64,000 bases of DNA from Benincasa hispida. Taxonomy: Eukaryota; Streptophyta; Magnoliopsida; Cucurbitales; Cucurbitaceae. The notes beneath the pieces are model-generated. The model saw nothing but the letters and a program-made list of their open reading frames with translations, ran no database searches and had not been told where the DNA came from. The stretch is from contig NC_052349.1 in the NCBI RefSeq assembly GCF_009727055.1, positions 44,893,482-44,957,481 on the forward strand. Reading direction: 5' to 3'. Shown here one piece after another: positions 34,248 to 49,200 of this stretch. Within the stretch, counting starts at the first letter, position 1, and each line of letters starts with the position of its first letter. A program made the position numbers and the translations under genes.

Positions 34248-37200
34248 TCAAGTATTGACACCCTGCCTTGCTTTCAGGACAAGCTCCTCTGTAGTCGGTC
34301 CTATGATCTCATTGGCACGTTTTAATCCGACACAATAATAACGTCCAATTGTATCCTAAATTTCAAGTCAATGGAGAAAGAATCAGATGAAGATGATGGA
34401 CACCTTCCACATGCACCATACACTATCAACTTAACATTAAATGCTGTATATATAAATAAAGTAGTTTTAAAGGTTAAGAAGCTATTTTTTAAAGCCAATT
34501 TTCATCAGCAAGGATAACGCTTATGACTTACCCGAGAAATGATTCCTAATTTCTCCAACTTTTGAACTGCATCGTCCACTTCAAAGTTGCAGTGCTCACC
34601 AAACTCTTCTTTGATCAACTCCTCACACCGTAGATCGAGATCCTACTTGCCCATCAGAAAATCACTTTTCACCGTGAATTTCAGATAATCCACATCAATG
34701 TTTTCAATTATAATCAAAGAAAGCATGAAAACAGAGAAGAGACGGGAGTAAATACTTCTAAAGTAGATTTGCCTTGCTCCATCAGTATAAAGAAGGAAAT
34801 GATCACCTCTTTGACCTTCACACCAAGGGGAAAAAGGCATTATAAGTATTGACTAACAGTATATGCATAAAGGTATGCCACTTGCAAATACCACTTGCAT
34901 TCCCCAGAACACAATCCAGCATAGTTTATACAGATATAATGTAAAAATGAACCTCCAGAAAAGAGCTAGAAAAATAGAGCAACAAGCTAACATTTAATTT
35001 TACCACCATGTCCAAGCGCCTTAGGAATCCTTTCATGTTTCTTAACAGAATGTCGCTCTTAATCAAGAGAAGGGCAACATTATGATTGTCATCGTTTATC
35101 AGCAGTAGGAAGGGTTTTCATCTTCAACTATATTACCTCAAACGTAGGATCCGACAATTTGTGGCTTAAAGCAAACCCAAAGAAAGACTAAATCAATAGG
35201 CCTCTGCATCTTGATTTCAGAAATGCAACTATTGTACATGCACATTCATCGTTTTCTCTATTTGTTGCTCAACATTCACCATTGAATGGTCAAAGCAAAA
35301 GCAACCGAAGTAATGACTACAACAGAAGCTAAAACAGTGAGTCATAATACGCATTCACTATGGTCATCCACTCAAGAAAGAGAAGGTAATTATGTGGGAC
35401 TTCATCATCAAAGACTTCTTTTAGCTCATATGGAATGAACGGAATCACTGTATAGAAACTGAATTCTCACAATTCATAGATCATCTATCGTACCCCTTTT
35501 TTGTGGTTACAATCTTACTTCCCTTATAGCAGGGAAATACCAACATGTAATCTCTCTGCCATGTTTGCCCTTTTGTAATTTCATATTATCAATGAAATTA
35601 GGATTAAAAGTTTCTCATAATAATAATAATAAGCATTCCCTATTTTCCCATGAATTATCCCATTTTTCAATTCACAGAAGGATTGAACCATACAAAACAG
35701 TACGGGAAGAAATCCCTCAGACAGACACGTGAGCTACTTGCAACATAAGCACTAGCCTCTAAGAAAACATCCCCTTCAATTTACCATGCCTCGTACTTAA
35801 ACAAAACAGTAGTTGACTCAAAGATTGGCTTTTGGAGTTCCATTTTTCCATGTGTTCCACTTTTCTATCTATCAATCAGGCTATCAGGCGGACAAAATGA
35901 TACATACAGTACAGGAAAAATCCCTCAGAAAACCGAGCTTCTTGAAAAATGAGCAAAGCACTGCCCTATAGAAACATAGCTTCCAATGATTCAATTACAA
36001 ACTAACAAGGCTCCTACTCAGACAACATAATAGTTGATTAAATGATTGGCTTTCAGTGTAATTCCCCTACAAAACCAACAAATGCCCCAAACTAGAGGGT
36101 AATTTCATGAGAATGACTGGAAGCCATTGGCTTTCCAGAAGGTCCCAGCTGGAAAATGACGAGGGAAGCATTCCATCATTCTAGAGTGCCGACTCCTTTC
36201 AGAGATTCAGAGATAGACAAGTAAAAAAATAGTCCAATTACAAATATAGCATGCATTTTACTCTTTTTTTCTCAAATGTAGAAATTTATATCTGGATACA
36301 ATGTTCACATTTGACAGACAAGAAATACATAATATACTTACTTCCTGTTGGATCACATCATCACACAAATGAAGAAGTGTGCCCCTTCCACTATCTAGCT
36401 GTTTGTCATACATAGATTGTGTAATTAAGTTCTGGTATGTAGCCATGTTTTGCTGAAACCTATAGATTGAAAAAGAATGGCCAGAGACTATACATGCATT
36501 AGAGAAATCAAGAGAATACCAAACTGACAATCAAAGGAAGCTACCTATTTATGATCACCTCCCCAGTTGCAAGTTATATAAGTGAAACACATAACGAGGG
36601 TGCCAATTTGAGCATAGTTCAACTTGTTAAGTGCTATACCACGAGGTCAAAATTTTGAATTCTCTCATCACCCCTTATTGAAGTCAAAAAATTTAAACAT
36701 AAAATTAAAAAAAAAAAAATAAGGGGGCAGTGAGGACTCAATTATCTCTGCAGCTACGTTTAGCATTGAGAACAAGCTATAACATGATTGAGGTACACAA
36801 TATTAACCATATTAATACAAAGGAGAAACTATCTTCCTGGAACCGTCCAAAAAACAGTCAATCAGACATCTAAACCAATAATAAGCAAGTAAGTGCAATA
36901 CGAGGGTTTACAGAAATTAATGATTAATTTTAAAAATGCATCTAACAGAGAGAGATACTTAACGTGAAATATGTCTTTGCACAGTAACCAATAACTGTAG
37001 AGAGAACAGCGAAAATGACCCAAAAATCAGCCTTGGGCATTTCAACTGAACCCACAACAGCAACCTATAAATACATACACAGTAAAAACAAGTAAGCAAA
37101 ATATTAAGAATTTAATGACAACAATAGTACATTGCATAAACATACTTAAAACTAACCAGCCCAACTATAGCAGATACAAGGAACTTAACCCAGTCCATTG

Positions 37201-40200
37201 GAGTCAGTCCTGGATTTTTCTTTTCAGGCTGTCACAAAAAATTTATCATCAATCTTCTGGTTCAAACTTTTCAAGGAGCAAAAGGGAAACGGTGATTAAA
37301 AAGGAGAAAATTAACTTACAAGTACTATTTCCATATCAGCCATTGGAATGTTTTTAAAATGCTTGACATATATTCCACGTTCAGGTTTCGACTTTGTACT
37401 TGCTCGCCTGAAGAATTACCATTCCTTTTACATGTCAACGAACTGTATTTCAGAATAATTGGAAAAACACATTTTCTACTGCACAATCAGCTGAAATGGC
37501 AATAGATACACTTTGACAAGAAAATCTGAAAAGCTTGTTGAATATTAGTAGTAAAAGTACAATAAAATTTCCACTAATATGCACAGATAATAACATAGGC
37601 CATAGCTACAATAGTAATGCAAAATCATTGATATATAGCCTTCCTGTCATTAAAGACTACAAACTACACGATGTAATTAAATAGACCTCTCAGTCTAACC
37701 TCAAACCAAGACTTCCAATCCATTTAGCCAAAAAAGAATCAAGCATTGTAATCAGATCCTACATAATCTAAAATGAAACTTCGAAATATAATGAGGCACC
37801 CATAGTTCCAACTCCAAGAAATAGAGCAGTACCTGTAAACTACAATAATCCTATCAAAGGTTGGTTCTTGAATAGTAACCTTGCCCAGCAAATTGCGAGC
37901 ACTGTGAAGACAAGAAAAAAAAATCGAGAGGTTAATCTTCCAAAAGAACATTTACTTTTTTTGCTTTTCTAAATCAACTAATCCTGACCATCCATAAAAT
38001 GAAGAAATTATGACGTCTGATCTCAAGTAAGTAGCTATTGAAAAGAACTAGGAAATACAATGAGTGAACTGCATTTTTCTTATTAGTCCCCAGAATAACA
38101 TATGATGAATCTTTTGCTTCGTTGTTTTCTTTTTTCTTCATTCCATCAACGTAAAAATTGTGTAACCATGATCCAACTGCAGTCAGGCATCAATGGTAAG
38201 AAACTATGCACAACCTCAGTTCCATATTCTCCAGACGAACTCTTTCAACATTTAGGTCATCTTGTTCAGCATCAGGGGAAATCTCATCATTCTTCTTCCT
38301 ATCTTCCGTAAGTCGTGTACTTGGCCGTCTGGAGAAAATCTTTTCTAACCTGCAACCACCAAACCAAAGGGAGAAAAAACATAGTTTGAATGGTGCTCAA
38401 ACAGACGCAGTTTCATACTTCTGAATGGTGCTCAAATGGTAAAAATCAATGTCATGCGCTCAGAAATCTCCTTTTCATGATCCCAACTAGGAACTGCCAA
38501 TGATGGCAAAATATTTGGTCTATAACAAGCTTATGCAACATAATTCTGTGATTCAGTGTTTGACTAGCAAAATTAAAATAGCTCAAATAAAAAAATTATT
38601 CACAGGTCTACAATTGATGGTAAATGAAATAAAATGTTCACTGATTTCAAGCACTAACTTACCTCGTTAAACTTAAGAGATATGCCCAAAATCTTCCAAT
38701 AAGCATGTCTACTTTCTCCATGTAAAAGAAATCACTCGTTCGGTCAATTCCAGTTCCTCGCCTGAAAATAACATACTGACAGAAAAAAATGGTACAGATG
38801 AGAGAGAAACAGAGAGGCCTGTACCCATTTACAGTGATTATAAGGTTACGAAGTTGCAAAGGATTATACCACTCATGAATATCCCATGCACAAAACTAGA
38901 AACAACATTCCCTACCACCAAATATCTCTAGTTTCTCGAAGAAACTCCATTTTTAATACCAATGGCCGACTCGTGTAACACACGACAAGAACCTTTGTGG
39001 CCGACCTTGTGAACATGATAAAAGAACAGCAAAGTAGTTTAAAACTACGATCCTAGCCAAATTTCTGTCTGTGAATCTCTGCATGGATACTTCAACCTAA
39101 GAAACTGAGGGGGTTGAAAGGAGGAAATAGAGCCAGACTTTGGCACCTGAGTCATAAATCAATTTTTTTTTTTTTATATAAGAAAAACAATTTCATTCAG
39201 AAAAAAGGAAAGAATACACGGGCATACAAAAACCAAGCCCACAAAAAGGAGAATCCCTTTACAAGAAAGGGACTCTAACTACACAAAATCATGTTCATAG
39301 GATAATTACAAAAAACTTTTGAAATCGAAGCCCAATGAGAAACGTGAAAACGAATGAGAGACCAACTATCTCTAGCCTCCCTCTCAACTCTCCTAAACAC
39401 CCTTCTATTCCTCTCATCCCACAACACTCAAACAATAGCACAAACACTAGCCAATCAAAGAATACGGCTTCTCTCCCCAAATGGCGGATTGAGGACTCCT
39501 CGATCATATCTCTAATGTCTCTTTGACAAGCACACATCAAACCGAACATCTAGAAAAAAGAATCCCAGACAAAGCTCGCAAAATCACATTGTCAAAGAAT
39601 ATGGTCCAAGTCTTCCTCCGCCTTCCGGCAAAGAATGCAACAAAAAAGACCAACCAACGGCTACATTTCTTAACAAGCCTATCCAACGTACTAACACTGC
39701 TATGGAGAACCTGCCAGGTAAAAAATCTTACCTTTCTAGGAATCTTAATCCTCCACAACAACAAGACAAACTCACCCACAGGAGAAGGGTTAACCAAACT
39801 TCCAAAGGATTAGGGCTCCAAACTCTCACATCTCTCCTCCCAAGGTGAAAGGGTTGATTCTCAAGAAAAGAAAGGAGGACAACCACATCCATCATTTCCC
39901 TATCGAAAAGGCCATGACGAAAACCGAGGGAGAATGAGCAAGAGCTCCCTGTCCATACGAGAAAATCGGTAACAAAATGATCTTTAAAAGACAAATGATA
40001 CAACTAGGGGAAAGAATCACAAAGAGGTCTCTCCCCCACCCAATGATCTTCTCATAAATACGTCTCTCTCTCATCCCTCACCACACGACGGACTCAAGGA
40101 ACAAAAGCGAGGAGCTCTTTCTTCCAAAAATTCTGGTAAGTGCCATTAATCCTCTTAGTTAGCCACTCGAAATGATGGAGGCCATGTAAATAGGGTTTTT

Positions 40201-43200
40201 AACCTAGGGGCATTTATGTAATTGTGTAAGACCCCTAGGGCTTCCTACTGTCTATTTATACAGTGAGTCCCTGTGTATTTAGTGTATCAGTTTTAATAAG
40301 AAAAGACTTTATATCGTGGTTTTTCTCCCTGCACTAGGGTTTCCACGTAAACTTGTTTTCTCTTCCCTCTTCTCTTTTTTTACATGGTATCAAAGCGTCG
40401 TGACGAAAACCTAGTTGTTATGGAAGAAAATCAACCTCAATCCTCCTCTGTTGATGGGTCTTCAAGTTTCAACATGAGAACGGCAATCCGGGCAGCGGTA
40501 AAGGAATGTTTTCAGGACGCCCTACCGGAATTAATATCTGCCGTTCAGATACAATCCTTGGAAAATCGTCCTCAGGCAACCGGGTATCACTATTCCAGAA
40601 CAAGTCAGAATCCGATCGGAGTTGGAGCCGGCCGCGAGGAACCTTCGATTCCCGATCGGAGCTATCATGACCAGGGCAGAGTCGGCGGCGGTCACGGCAG
40701 ATTCGGCGGTCTCGGACGTGAGGAACAAGCTGACCGCGAGGAGGTGTTGACCATCGATCGGAATTATCAAGGCAGAGGAAGCAGTATCGGGGGCGAGGAT
40801 CAAATTAGGGTTAGTACCGGTCTGGAGCAAACCGGATCGGTTCGGGTTGAACCAGGGCAGGCTAGTCACCAGTATTTTGATTTTAATTCCGACCCGAACC
40901 AATCCGACCCAAGGCAGAACGTTGTGTTTCAGTCCGACCCGCAATCCCTTCATTTTAACCCGCGATCCGACCCGCGACCTGAGAGCTCATCTGTCTGACC
41001 CGAAAGCTCTTCTACCCAGTTTTTTGCACCAGCCGATCCACTTTCAGCCCATCCAGCCCGACCCGGTGATCCGGTTTCCTTCAATTAGCTCAACGAATGG
41101 TTTTTTCACATCCAACAACCGAGGTCTCGAGCAACCAGTACCTGTTCCGATAAATTGTGGTTTAGCTCGTTACCCAGACGATGTAAGACAACGGTTGGCT
41201 TACCTGCAACAGCAGATTTCTGATCTGGATACAATGTTTGGTGCAAATCCTCAACCGGTTTATTCAGAAAATCTGGTAAACTCATTACCTATAGTGCCTA
41301 ACGTTTCCTACTTACCTGGTTCGATGGGTAATTCTGCAGGATTTATCGTCGGAGAAAAATTAAATGGCCAGAACTATTTTTCTTGGTCTCAATCGATCCG
41401 GATGGCCTTGAAAGGGCGCCACAAGTTTGGATATTTGACAGGTGAAATTCCAAAGTCGGCCCCAAGTGATCCACAAGAACGAATTTGGAAAGGAGAAGAT
41501 TCGTTGCTACGTTCTGTCTTGGTGAACAGTATGGAACCCCAGATAGGAAGACCGTTACTGTATGCTACCACAGCCAAGGATATCTAGGAGGCGGCGCAAG
41601 ATCTATATTCTAAACGACGGAATGCCTCTCGGCTATATACACTCCATAAACAGGTTCATGAATCCAAACAAGGGTCTATGGATGTTACCTCTTATTTTAA
41701 CAAACTGTTGATGCTGTGCCAGGAAATGGACTTGTGTAGAGAAATTGTTTGGAATTGTCCACAGAATGGGGCCCAATATTTGAAGATTGAGGAAGCAAAT
41801 CATGTTTATGTGTTTTTGGCTGGATTAAATCCAAAGTTTGATGGGGTTCGTAGTCGGATCTTGGGCCAGCGTCCGATTCCTTCACTTCGACTACTAATGA
41901 AATAAGGCTGGAAGAAGATCGGTCGTGTACCATGAATAATGCCACCTCAACTACTGATGCAGCAGCTTTTGTTGCCAAGCCATCCGGTACTGATGGTGAT
42001 AAGAAACCTCCTCCCATTTGTGAACATTGTAAAAAGCTTTGGCATACGAAGGATCAATGTTGGAAATTACACGGGAAGCCCCCAAATAGTAGACGACGAC
42101 AGTCTCACGAAAAATTTAATACTAGTCGTGCCCTAGCAAGTGATTCAGTAGATGGTCAAACTCAGAAGAAATCTCCTGGTGACGGTAAACACAGTTCAAG
42201 TACTATTGGGGTTAGTGCAATTGCACAGTCAGGTAATTTTCCTTCCTTTGGCCTAATTAGTGTGAATGGTAAGAAACCATGGATTGTGGATTCAGGGACT
42301 ACTGATCATCTTACGAGTTCCTCAGAGTTATTTATGTCATATAATCCGTGTGCTGGTAATGAGAGGATTCGAATTGCAGACGAGTCTTTTGCCCCTATTG
42401 CAGAAAAGGGCAATATCTCTCCATTTCATGGTTTAATTCTACGTGATACCTTACATGTGCCTAAAATATCATATAATCTGTTATCTGTCAGTAAACTAAC
42501 AAGAGATTTGAGGTGTAAGGCGATTTTCTCACCTGATCCAGTTTTATTTCAGGACCTGAAATCGGGGATGACGATTGGCACTGCCCGACACAATAGGGGA
42601 CTCTACTTCCTTTCTGTCGAGGCTTCCTCTAGGAATGATCACCAATCGGGGTTTATGTCTTTAAATTTCTCTATTTCTGAAAATGATGTTATGTTATGGC
42701 ATTTTCACTTGGGACATTCAAATTTTCAATATATGAAATACTTATTTCCTCATTTAGTTCGTAATGCTAGTACTTCTTTTAATTGTGATGTTTATATTCA
42801 TGCCAAGCAACATCGTGTTTCTTTTCATTCTCAGCCTTATAAACCCTCGAGTCCTTTTTCTCTTGTTCATAGTGATGTATGGGGTCCCTCACCGGTTACT
42901 ACTTCCACGGGAAAATGGTGGTTTGTCACATTTATAGATGATCACACCCGGCTCACCTGGGTTTTCCTGCTCACTGATAAATCTGAAGTGTCCTCTGTTT
43001 TCCAACAGTTTTACACAACTGTCGAAACTCAATTTAAAACAAAGATTGGGATTTTAAGAAGTGATAATGGGCGAGAGTTCTTTAATGCCTCTTTCAGAAA
43101 ATTTCTCGACTCTAAAGGTATTGTTCACCAGAGTTCGTGTGCTTACACTCCATAACAAAATGGAGTAGCTGAGCGTAAAAATCGGCATCTGGTTGAAGTA

Positions 43201-46200
43201 GCCCGATCTCTTATGTTATCTGCCACCCTTCCGTCATACCTTTGGGGAGATGCAGTTCTTACTACTGCTCATCTCATTAATCGGATGCCCTCTCGTATTC
43301 TTAATCTTCATACCCCTTTAGAGTTGCTTAAAGAGTCTTTTCCTACTACTCGGTTGATCTCTGATGTTTCTCTTCGGGTTTTTGGTTGTGTTGCGTTTGT
43401 TCACTCCCATGGTCCAAACTGCACGAAATTTTCTCCTCGTGCTCAGAAGTGTGTCTTTGTTGGATATCCACTCCATCAACGTGGATATAAGTGCTATCAT
43501 CCGTCATCTCAAAAGTACTATGTCTCTATGGATGTCACCTTTCTTGAGGATCAGTCGTTCTTTCCCATTAGTCATCTTCAAGGGGAGAACATAAATGAAG
43601 AAGAGACTAACTGGTCCTCTTATGCTATTCCTTTAGAGTCAGCGCCTATTCAAACCTTGTCTAAACCTAATCCTGATCATGATAGTCTGGTTCTTCCTAC
43701 CAATCAAGTTCCTTGGAAAACGTACTACAGGAAGAATCTCAGGAAGGAAGCAGTGTCACCTGCTGAACCAGAACTGTCGGCTCCAGTGCAGGAGTCAGAC
43801 CTGTCATCAGGTCCAGGCACGTGTATTCCTAATGATGTTGATTTATGTATGGAGGATGATGAAGGCAGGTATGACAAGGGGGAAGGAAGCAGTGATACTA
43901 AGAGAGTAATAGAAAGGGAAACTGTAGAGGATGGAATGATCGAAGTTACGGAGGATGAAATAGTCCGTGCTAATGATGATGTGGAAGTTACTACTGAAGT
44001 TTCTGATACACAGATAGTAAATCATGGTGAGAAGCCTGAAGAGGTGAAAGAACGTGATGCGTCACTTGATCTTCCTATAGTCCTGAGGAAAGGTACCCGT
44101 TCATGTACTAAATATCCTATGCATAGTTACACGACGTATAGTAATCTGACATCCGAGTTCAAGGCTTTTACTACTAGCTTGGACACTGAAGTGGTTCCAG
44201 ATAACATAAATGTTGCAATGAAAAAACCAGAATGGCGGTCTACTATTATGGAAGAAATAAGAGCTCTGGAAAAGAATAAAACCTGGGAACCGGTGACTTT
44301 GCCTGAAGGGCACAAAACAGTAGGATGTAAATTGGTGTTTACTATAAAGTACAAGTCATATGGGACGATTGACCGATACAAGGCTAGACTTGTTGCAAGA
44401 GGTTTCACCTAAACATATGGAGTGAATTATTCTGAGACGTTTTCACCTGTGGCTAAACTTAACACGATCCGAGTGCTTCTGTTAGTAGCTGTGAATAAAG
44501 ATTGGCCCCTACACCAACTTGATGTTAAAAATGCTTTTTTGAATGAGGAACTTAAGGAGGAAGTCTATATGAGTCCCCCTCCCGGGTTCGAGAGTCAATT
44601 TAAAAATAAAGTGTATAGATTGAGGAAATCACTATACGGACTGAAACAGTCTCCAAGGGCCTGGTTTGACAGGTTCGCAACGTTTGTGAAAGCACGGGGA
44701 TATGTTCAAGGACATTCTAATCACACTCTTTTTGTAAGAAGATCAACATCAGGGAAAATTGTTGTTCTTATTGTCTATGTTGATGATATTGTTTTATCTA
44801 GGGATGATGATGTAGAAGTCACAAGACTAAAAACAGAGATGGCCAAAGAATTTGAAATTAAAGACCTCGGGAAGCTAAGATACTTTCTGGGAATGGAAGT
44901 GGCTCGCTCAAAAGAGGGTATATCAGTTTCTCAACGAAAATATATACTGGACTTGCTAAAGGAAACAAGTATGACTAGGTGTAAACCTGTTGACACGCCA
45001 GTAGAATACAATGCAAAAATCGGTGATAAGAATGATGGAATTCCTGTTAATAAAGAAAGATATCAGCAGTTAGTTGGGAAGTTGATATACTTGTCTCACA
45101 CAAGACCAAATATTTCTTATGCAGTAAGTGTTATGAGTCAGTTCATGCAAGCTCCTTGTGAAGATCATATGATAGCAGTTGAACGTATTCTTCGGTATCT
45201 GAAAGGAACTCTTGGTAAAGGTCTAATGTTCAGGAAAACTGATAAACGATCTGTTGAAGCTTACACTGATTCTGATTGGGCAAAGTCTGTTGTTGACAGA
45301 AGATCTATGTCTGGATATTGTACGTTTGTCTGGGGAAATCTAGTCACCTGGAGAAGTAAAAAACAAGGAGTTGTTGCTAGAAGTAGTGTTAAGGCAGAGT
45401 ATCGGACCATGAGTCTAGGAATTTGTGAAGAAATCTAGTTGAAGAAAGTATTTTCAGATCTCCAGCAAGATAATGAGCTTCCAATGAAATTATTTTGTGA
45501 TAATAAAGCTGCCATCAATATTGCAAACAACCCAGTTCAACATGATAGAACTAAACACGTGGAGATAGACAGACACTACATTAAGGAGAGGTTGGACAGT
45601 GGAAACATCTGTATCCCTTATATTCCTTCGAATCAACAAGTTGCTGATGTTCTTACAAAAGGGTTATTGAGACAAAATTTTAATTATTGTGTAAGCAAGT
45701 TGGGGCTTGTTGATATCTATGCACCAACTTGAAGAGGAGTGTTAGAAATAGGGTTTTTAACCTAGGAACATTTATGTAATTGTGTAAGACCCCTAGGGCT
45801 TCCTACTGTCTATTTATACAGTGAGTCCCTGTGTATTTAGTGTATCAGTTTTAATAAGAAAAGACTTTATATCATGGTTTTTCTCCTTGCACTAGGGTTT
45901 CCACGTAATCTTGTTGTTTTCTCTTCCCTCTTCTCTTTTTTAACAACTAGCAATAACCCTATGCCACAGAGAATTGGGCTCAGAGGAAAAGTGCCAACGC
46001 CATTTGGCTAAAAGGGCTTTGTTTCGAGTCCTAAGGATCCCAAATTCAAGACCCGCAAAAGACAACGGTTTCTCCATAATCTCCAATCTAATAAGATGTG
46101 AGCCGATTTCTCTCCCTTCATCAACCCCTTCCCAGAGGAAGTCACGCATCAACCTCTCCAAACACTTACACACCTCGGAGCTCTAAAAAGAGAAGAAATA

Positions 46201-49200
46201 AACCGGAATGCCACTTAGGACGGACTTAGTGAGAGTAAGACGACCCATTTTAGAAAAGAAACTCTTTTTCCAAGAAGCCAACCTACTTCGAACTTTGTCA
46301 ATCACAGGGTCCCATAAAGAAACACACTTTGGACAATTCCTAAGAGGGAGACCAAGGTAAAAAAAGGGTAGGCTTCCCACCTCACATCTAGTCCACTCTA
46401 CCCACCTTTTAATCTTATCTTCCTCGCTATTGATACCCATGACACAACACTTACCCCTGTTTATCTTCAAGCCTGACATCTCCTCAAAGAAAGCAAGAAC
46501 GTGATTTAGCATTGAGAAGGAATCAACACTTCAAAGCAGAAGAAAAGGGTGTCATCCGCAAATTGAATATGGGAGAGGGGAACCCTATCCTTACCCACCT
46601 CAAAGGGCTCAATTAGGTTACCTTCGACACACTTTGTCACCAATCTGCTAAGCACATCCACAACAAGGAGGAAACGAAAAAGGGAGAGAGGGTTTCCCTG
46701 CCTCGAACCTCTCGACGCCGTCACATTACCCCTAGGGCTCCCATTGATAAGAAAGGAATAGCTCACTTTCCTCAGGCAACCCCACATCCACATACGCCAT
46801 ACACCATTTAAAACCAAAGTCTTTCCTATCTAAAACCTTATCCAGAAAGTTCCAATCCATGTGGTCATAAGCATTTTCAAAATCGATCTTAAACAACACC
46901 CCTTTCTTCTTTCTAGCTCTATAGTCCTCGATTGCCTCATTGGCAACAAGGATTTGATCCAGAGTTCGCCTCCCTGCCACAAAGGCCTTTTGCTCATCAG
47001 AAATAGTTGACAGGAGCACCCTCTTCAGATGATTCACCAAAACTTTCATCAAAATTTTGTACACTTGTGATGAGACTAATTGGACAAAAGTCCTTAAATC
47101 TTGTCACAGACTCCTCCTTTGGGATCAAACAGATGTAAGTTTCCGACATAGATCTATTTAAAATCCTCTTTCGTAAAACTCTTGGAAAAACTTTGACCAT
47201 GCCCTCCTGCACAAGGGACCAATTCTCTTGATGAAAAGAATTGTAAACCTGTCCGACCCTAGGGATTTCGAACTATCGCTTCCAAAAACTGCCCTTTGGA
47301 TCTCCTGAACAGTAAAAGGCTCAGACAAACTTTCCTTATCCTCCTCAGAAATAGGGTTCCACTCCATCCTTTGAACAGAGGGTTTGGTTGAAACCTCCGA
47401 ACCGTATAACCTAGAGAAGAAGCTAACAACTTCCTCCTCGATCTTCTCATCCTCTATAATGACCACCCCTGAATCAAAGACCAAAAGGCCAATCCCATTC
47501 CTACTCTTTCCGCCACTCGCCACCGTATGGAAAAGAGCGGAGTTGCAATCCCCATCCTTAGCCCACGCTGACTTCACTTTTTGCCTCCAACTACAAGTCT
47601 CCTTTCGAATCACCTCCACAAAAAGGACCTTTAAAGAGCCCCCTTTCCGTTTTCATGGACTCATCCAAGAGGCCCTCCAGCTCCAAGTCATCAAACCCCT
47701 TAATCTTAGCCAAAAGCTCCTATATCTGAACTCTAACGTCACCAGAAACCTCTCCGTTCCACTTTCTTAGCATCCCTTGTAACGCCGTCAACTTACCCAT
47801 AAATTTGTATCCCTCCCAACACCCCACAGTCGTCTCTCGCCACTAGCTAGGAACCTGGGACTTAACAAAAGGGTGTTGCAGCCACATGTTCTCAAACCTA
47901 AAAGGACACGGCCCCTAATTCTAACAACCTGACGTTAGGATAACAGGCTAGTGATTTGAAGTGACTCTAGGCCCCACCACCTGCCTATACTCCCCGAACA
48001 GACGGATCTAATCCAAAGAAAGCTAGACTCTATCAATCCTACTTCTAGCTCTCCTATTAGCCCAAATGAACGACCCATTCAAAAGAGGAGGATCAACTCA
48101 CTGCCCACCTTCGATAAGATCATTAAACATCCTCATCGATCTATCGCCTCTCCCCAAAGAAGCTCTCTCAGCTTAAGACCTCGTCATATTAAAATCGCCC
48201 ACACGGCACCAAATCAACCCACGAAGACCAAAAAGATCCCCCAACTCATTCAAGAATTGATCTCTTTCTCTAACTCTAGGAGGACTATACACTCCAGTGA
48301 CCCAAAAGCACTCCATCTCTCCTTCCAAAAGACACCAACAACAAGAAGACACCCTTAATCACCTCTAAAGCATCAAGCGTACGGCTATTCCACATCATTA
48401 AATACCTCTTGACTTCCCCACCGCATCAATGCTCTCCCACTCCACTCTTCTGAATTTCCACAAACTGCCAACGAGAAGAAGGTCAAAATCACTCCATTTA
48501 GTCTCCATCAACACGACAATATCAGGATTCTCTTGCCTCAAAATGTCCTTAATAAGCCTTCTCTTATCCTGACTCCCCACCCCTCCACATTGCAAGAAAT
48601 AATTTTCAACATTGAGGATAGGGCACACCCGCTTCCTTAGAAGCCTTTTTCCTTTCATAGTTAACCGAGCTCTATAGCTTTCGAAGCTCTCTATCAACCT
48701 TGTTTAAACCTTCCCCACAAGCCTTTCTCCCTCCCATAATCTTCCTTTTAGGAGACATTAACGCTTTTGTTTCTTCCGTTTCCACTCTCTTAACTCCCAC
48801 AGATGCCAACGCCCCCCAACCAAAAGGCCAACTGCCAAAAAACTCCCCGCTAGGCATCGGATACGAAACCAGAAGAGGGTTAGAAAAGGAGTAAGAATCC
48901 CCAAGCAAAACCTCGTTAGACAACAACAAAGAGCATTTCCTTGTCCCATTCCTACGGCGTTAGACCAAGAAGCAACCTCTAGACCTCCTTCACCTAAAGA
49001 ATAGACTGGCAAAAGAGAAAATGCACCCCCGGAATCAGGGAAATAGCTCGAAGAAGGAACACGAAGAGGAAAACCTTCTCTACCCCTCACAACCAACTCA
49101 GAAAACTCACCCACGGCCAAAGGCACATGATTCCCCTTCTCAGATAAATTTGAAGACTCTCCCCTTTCCTTTACCACGCCAGGATTAAGGCCCAAAGAAA

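Larger units (their letters stand above)
40185..45945 (+). mobile_element. Copia retrotransposon inserted in LINE 1
   Basis: LTRs of 200 bp (40185-40384) and 206 bp (45740-45945), a primer-binding site at 40385-40396, a polypurine tract GAAGAGGAG just before the 3' LTR, and gag-pol between. The LINE ORF2 coding text stops at 45946 and resumes at 40184 on the minus strand, confirming insertion into the LINE. No clear 5-bp target duplication is visible (GGCCA on one side, ACTAG on the other). The 5' LTR lacks three bases near its start compared with the 3' LTR, so that edge may be eroded. Confidence 0.92.
39295..48697 (-). pseudogene. LINE 1 ORF2 remnant (endonuclease-RT-zf-RVT)
   Basis: Going 5' to 3' on the minus strand: an APE-like endonuclease start ([11 protein letters not shown]) at 48697-48398; RT entry ([18 protein letters not shown]) at 47619-47158; [40 protein letters not shown] with [14 protein letters not shown] at 47064-46732; the polymerase motif [11 protein letters not shown] near 46550; and RT thumb sequences to 45946. 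Beyond the Copia insertion the reading continues at 40184 ([20 protein letters not shown]) and ends with the zf-RVT motif ([23 protein letters not shown]) near 39700 and a stop at 39295. Many frameshifts and stops; dead. Confidence 0.85.

Noticed and set aside
40384..40420. Start of the Copia gag at the ATG of 40384
   Set aside because: That ATG overlaps the primer-binding site (TGGTATCAAAGC). The ATG near 40421 is a more natural start.
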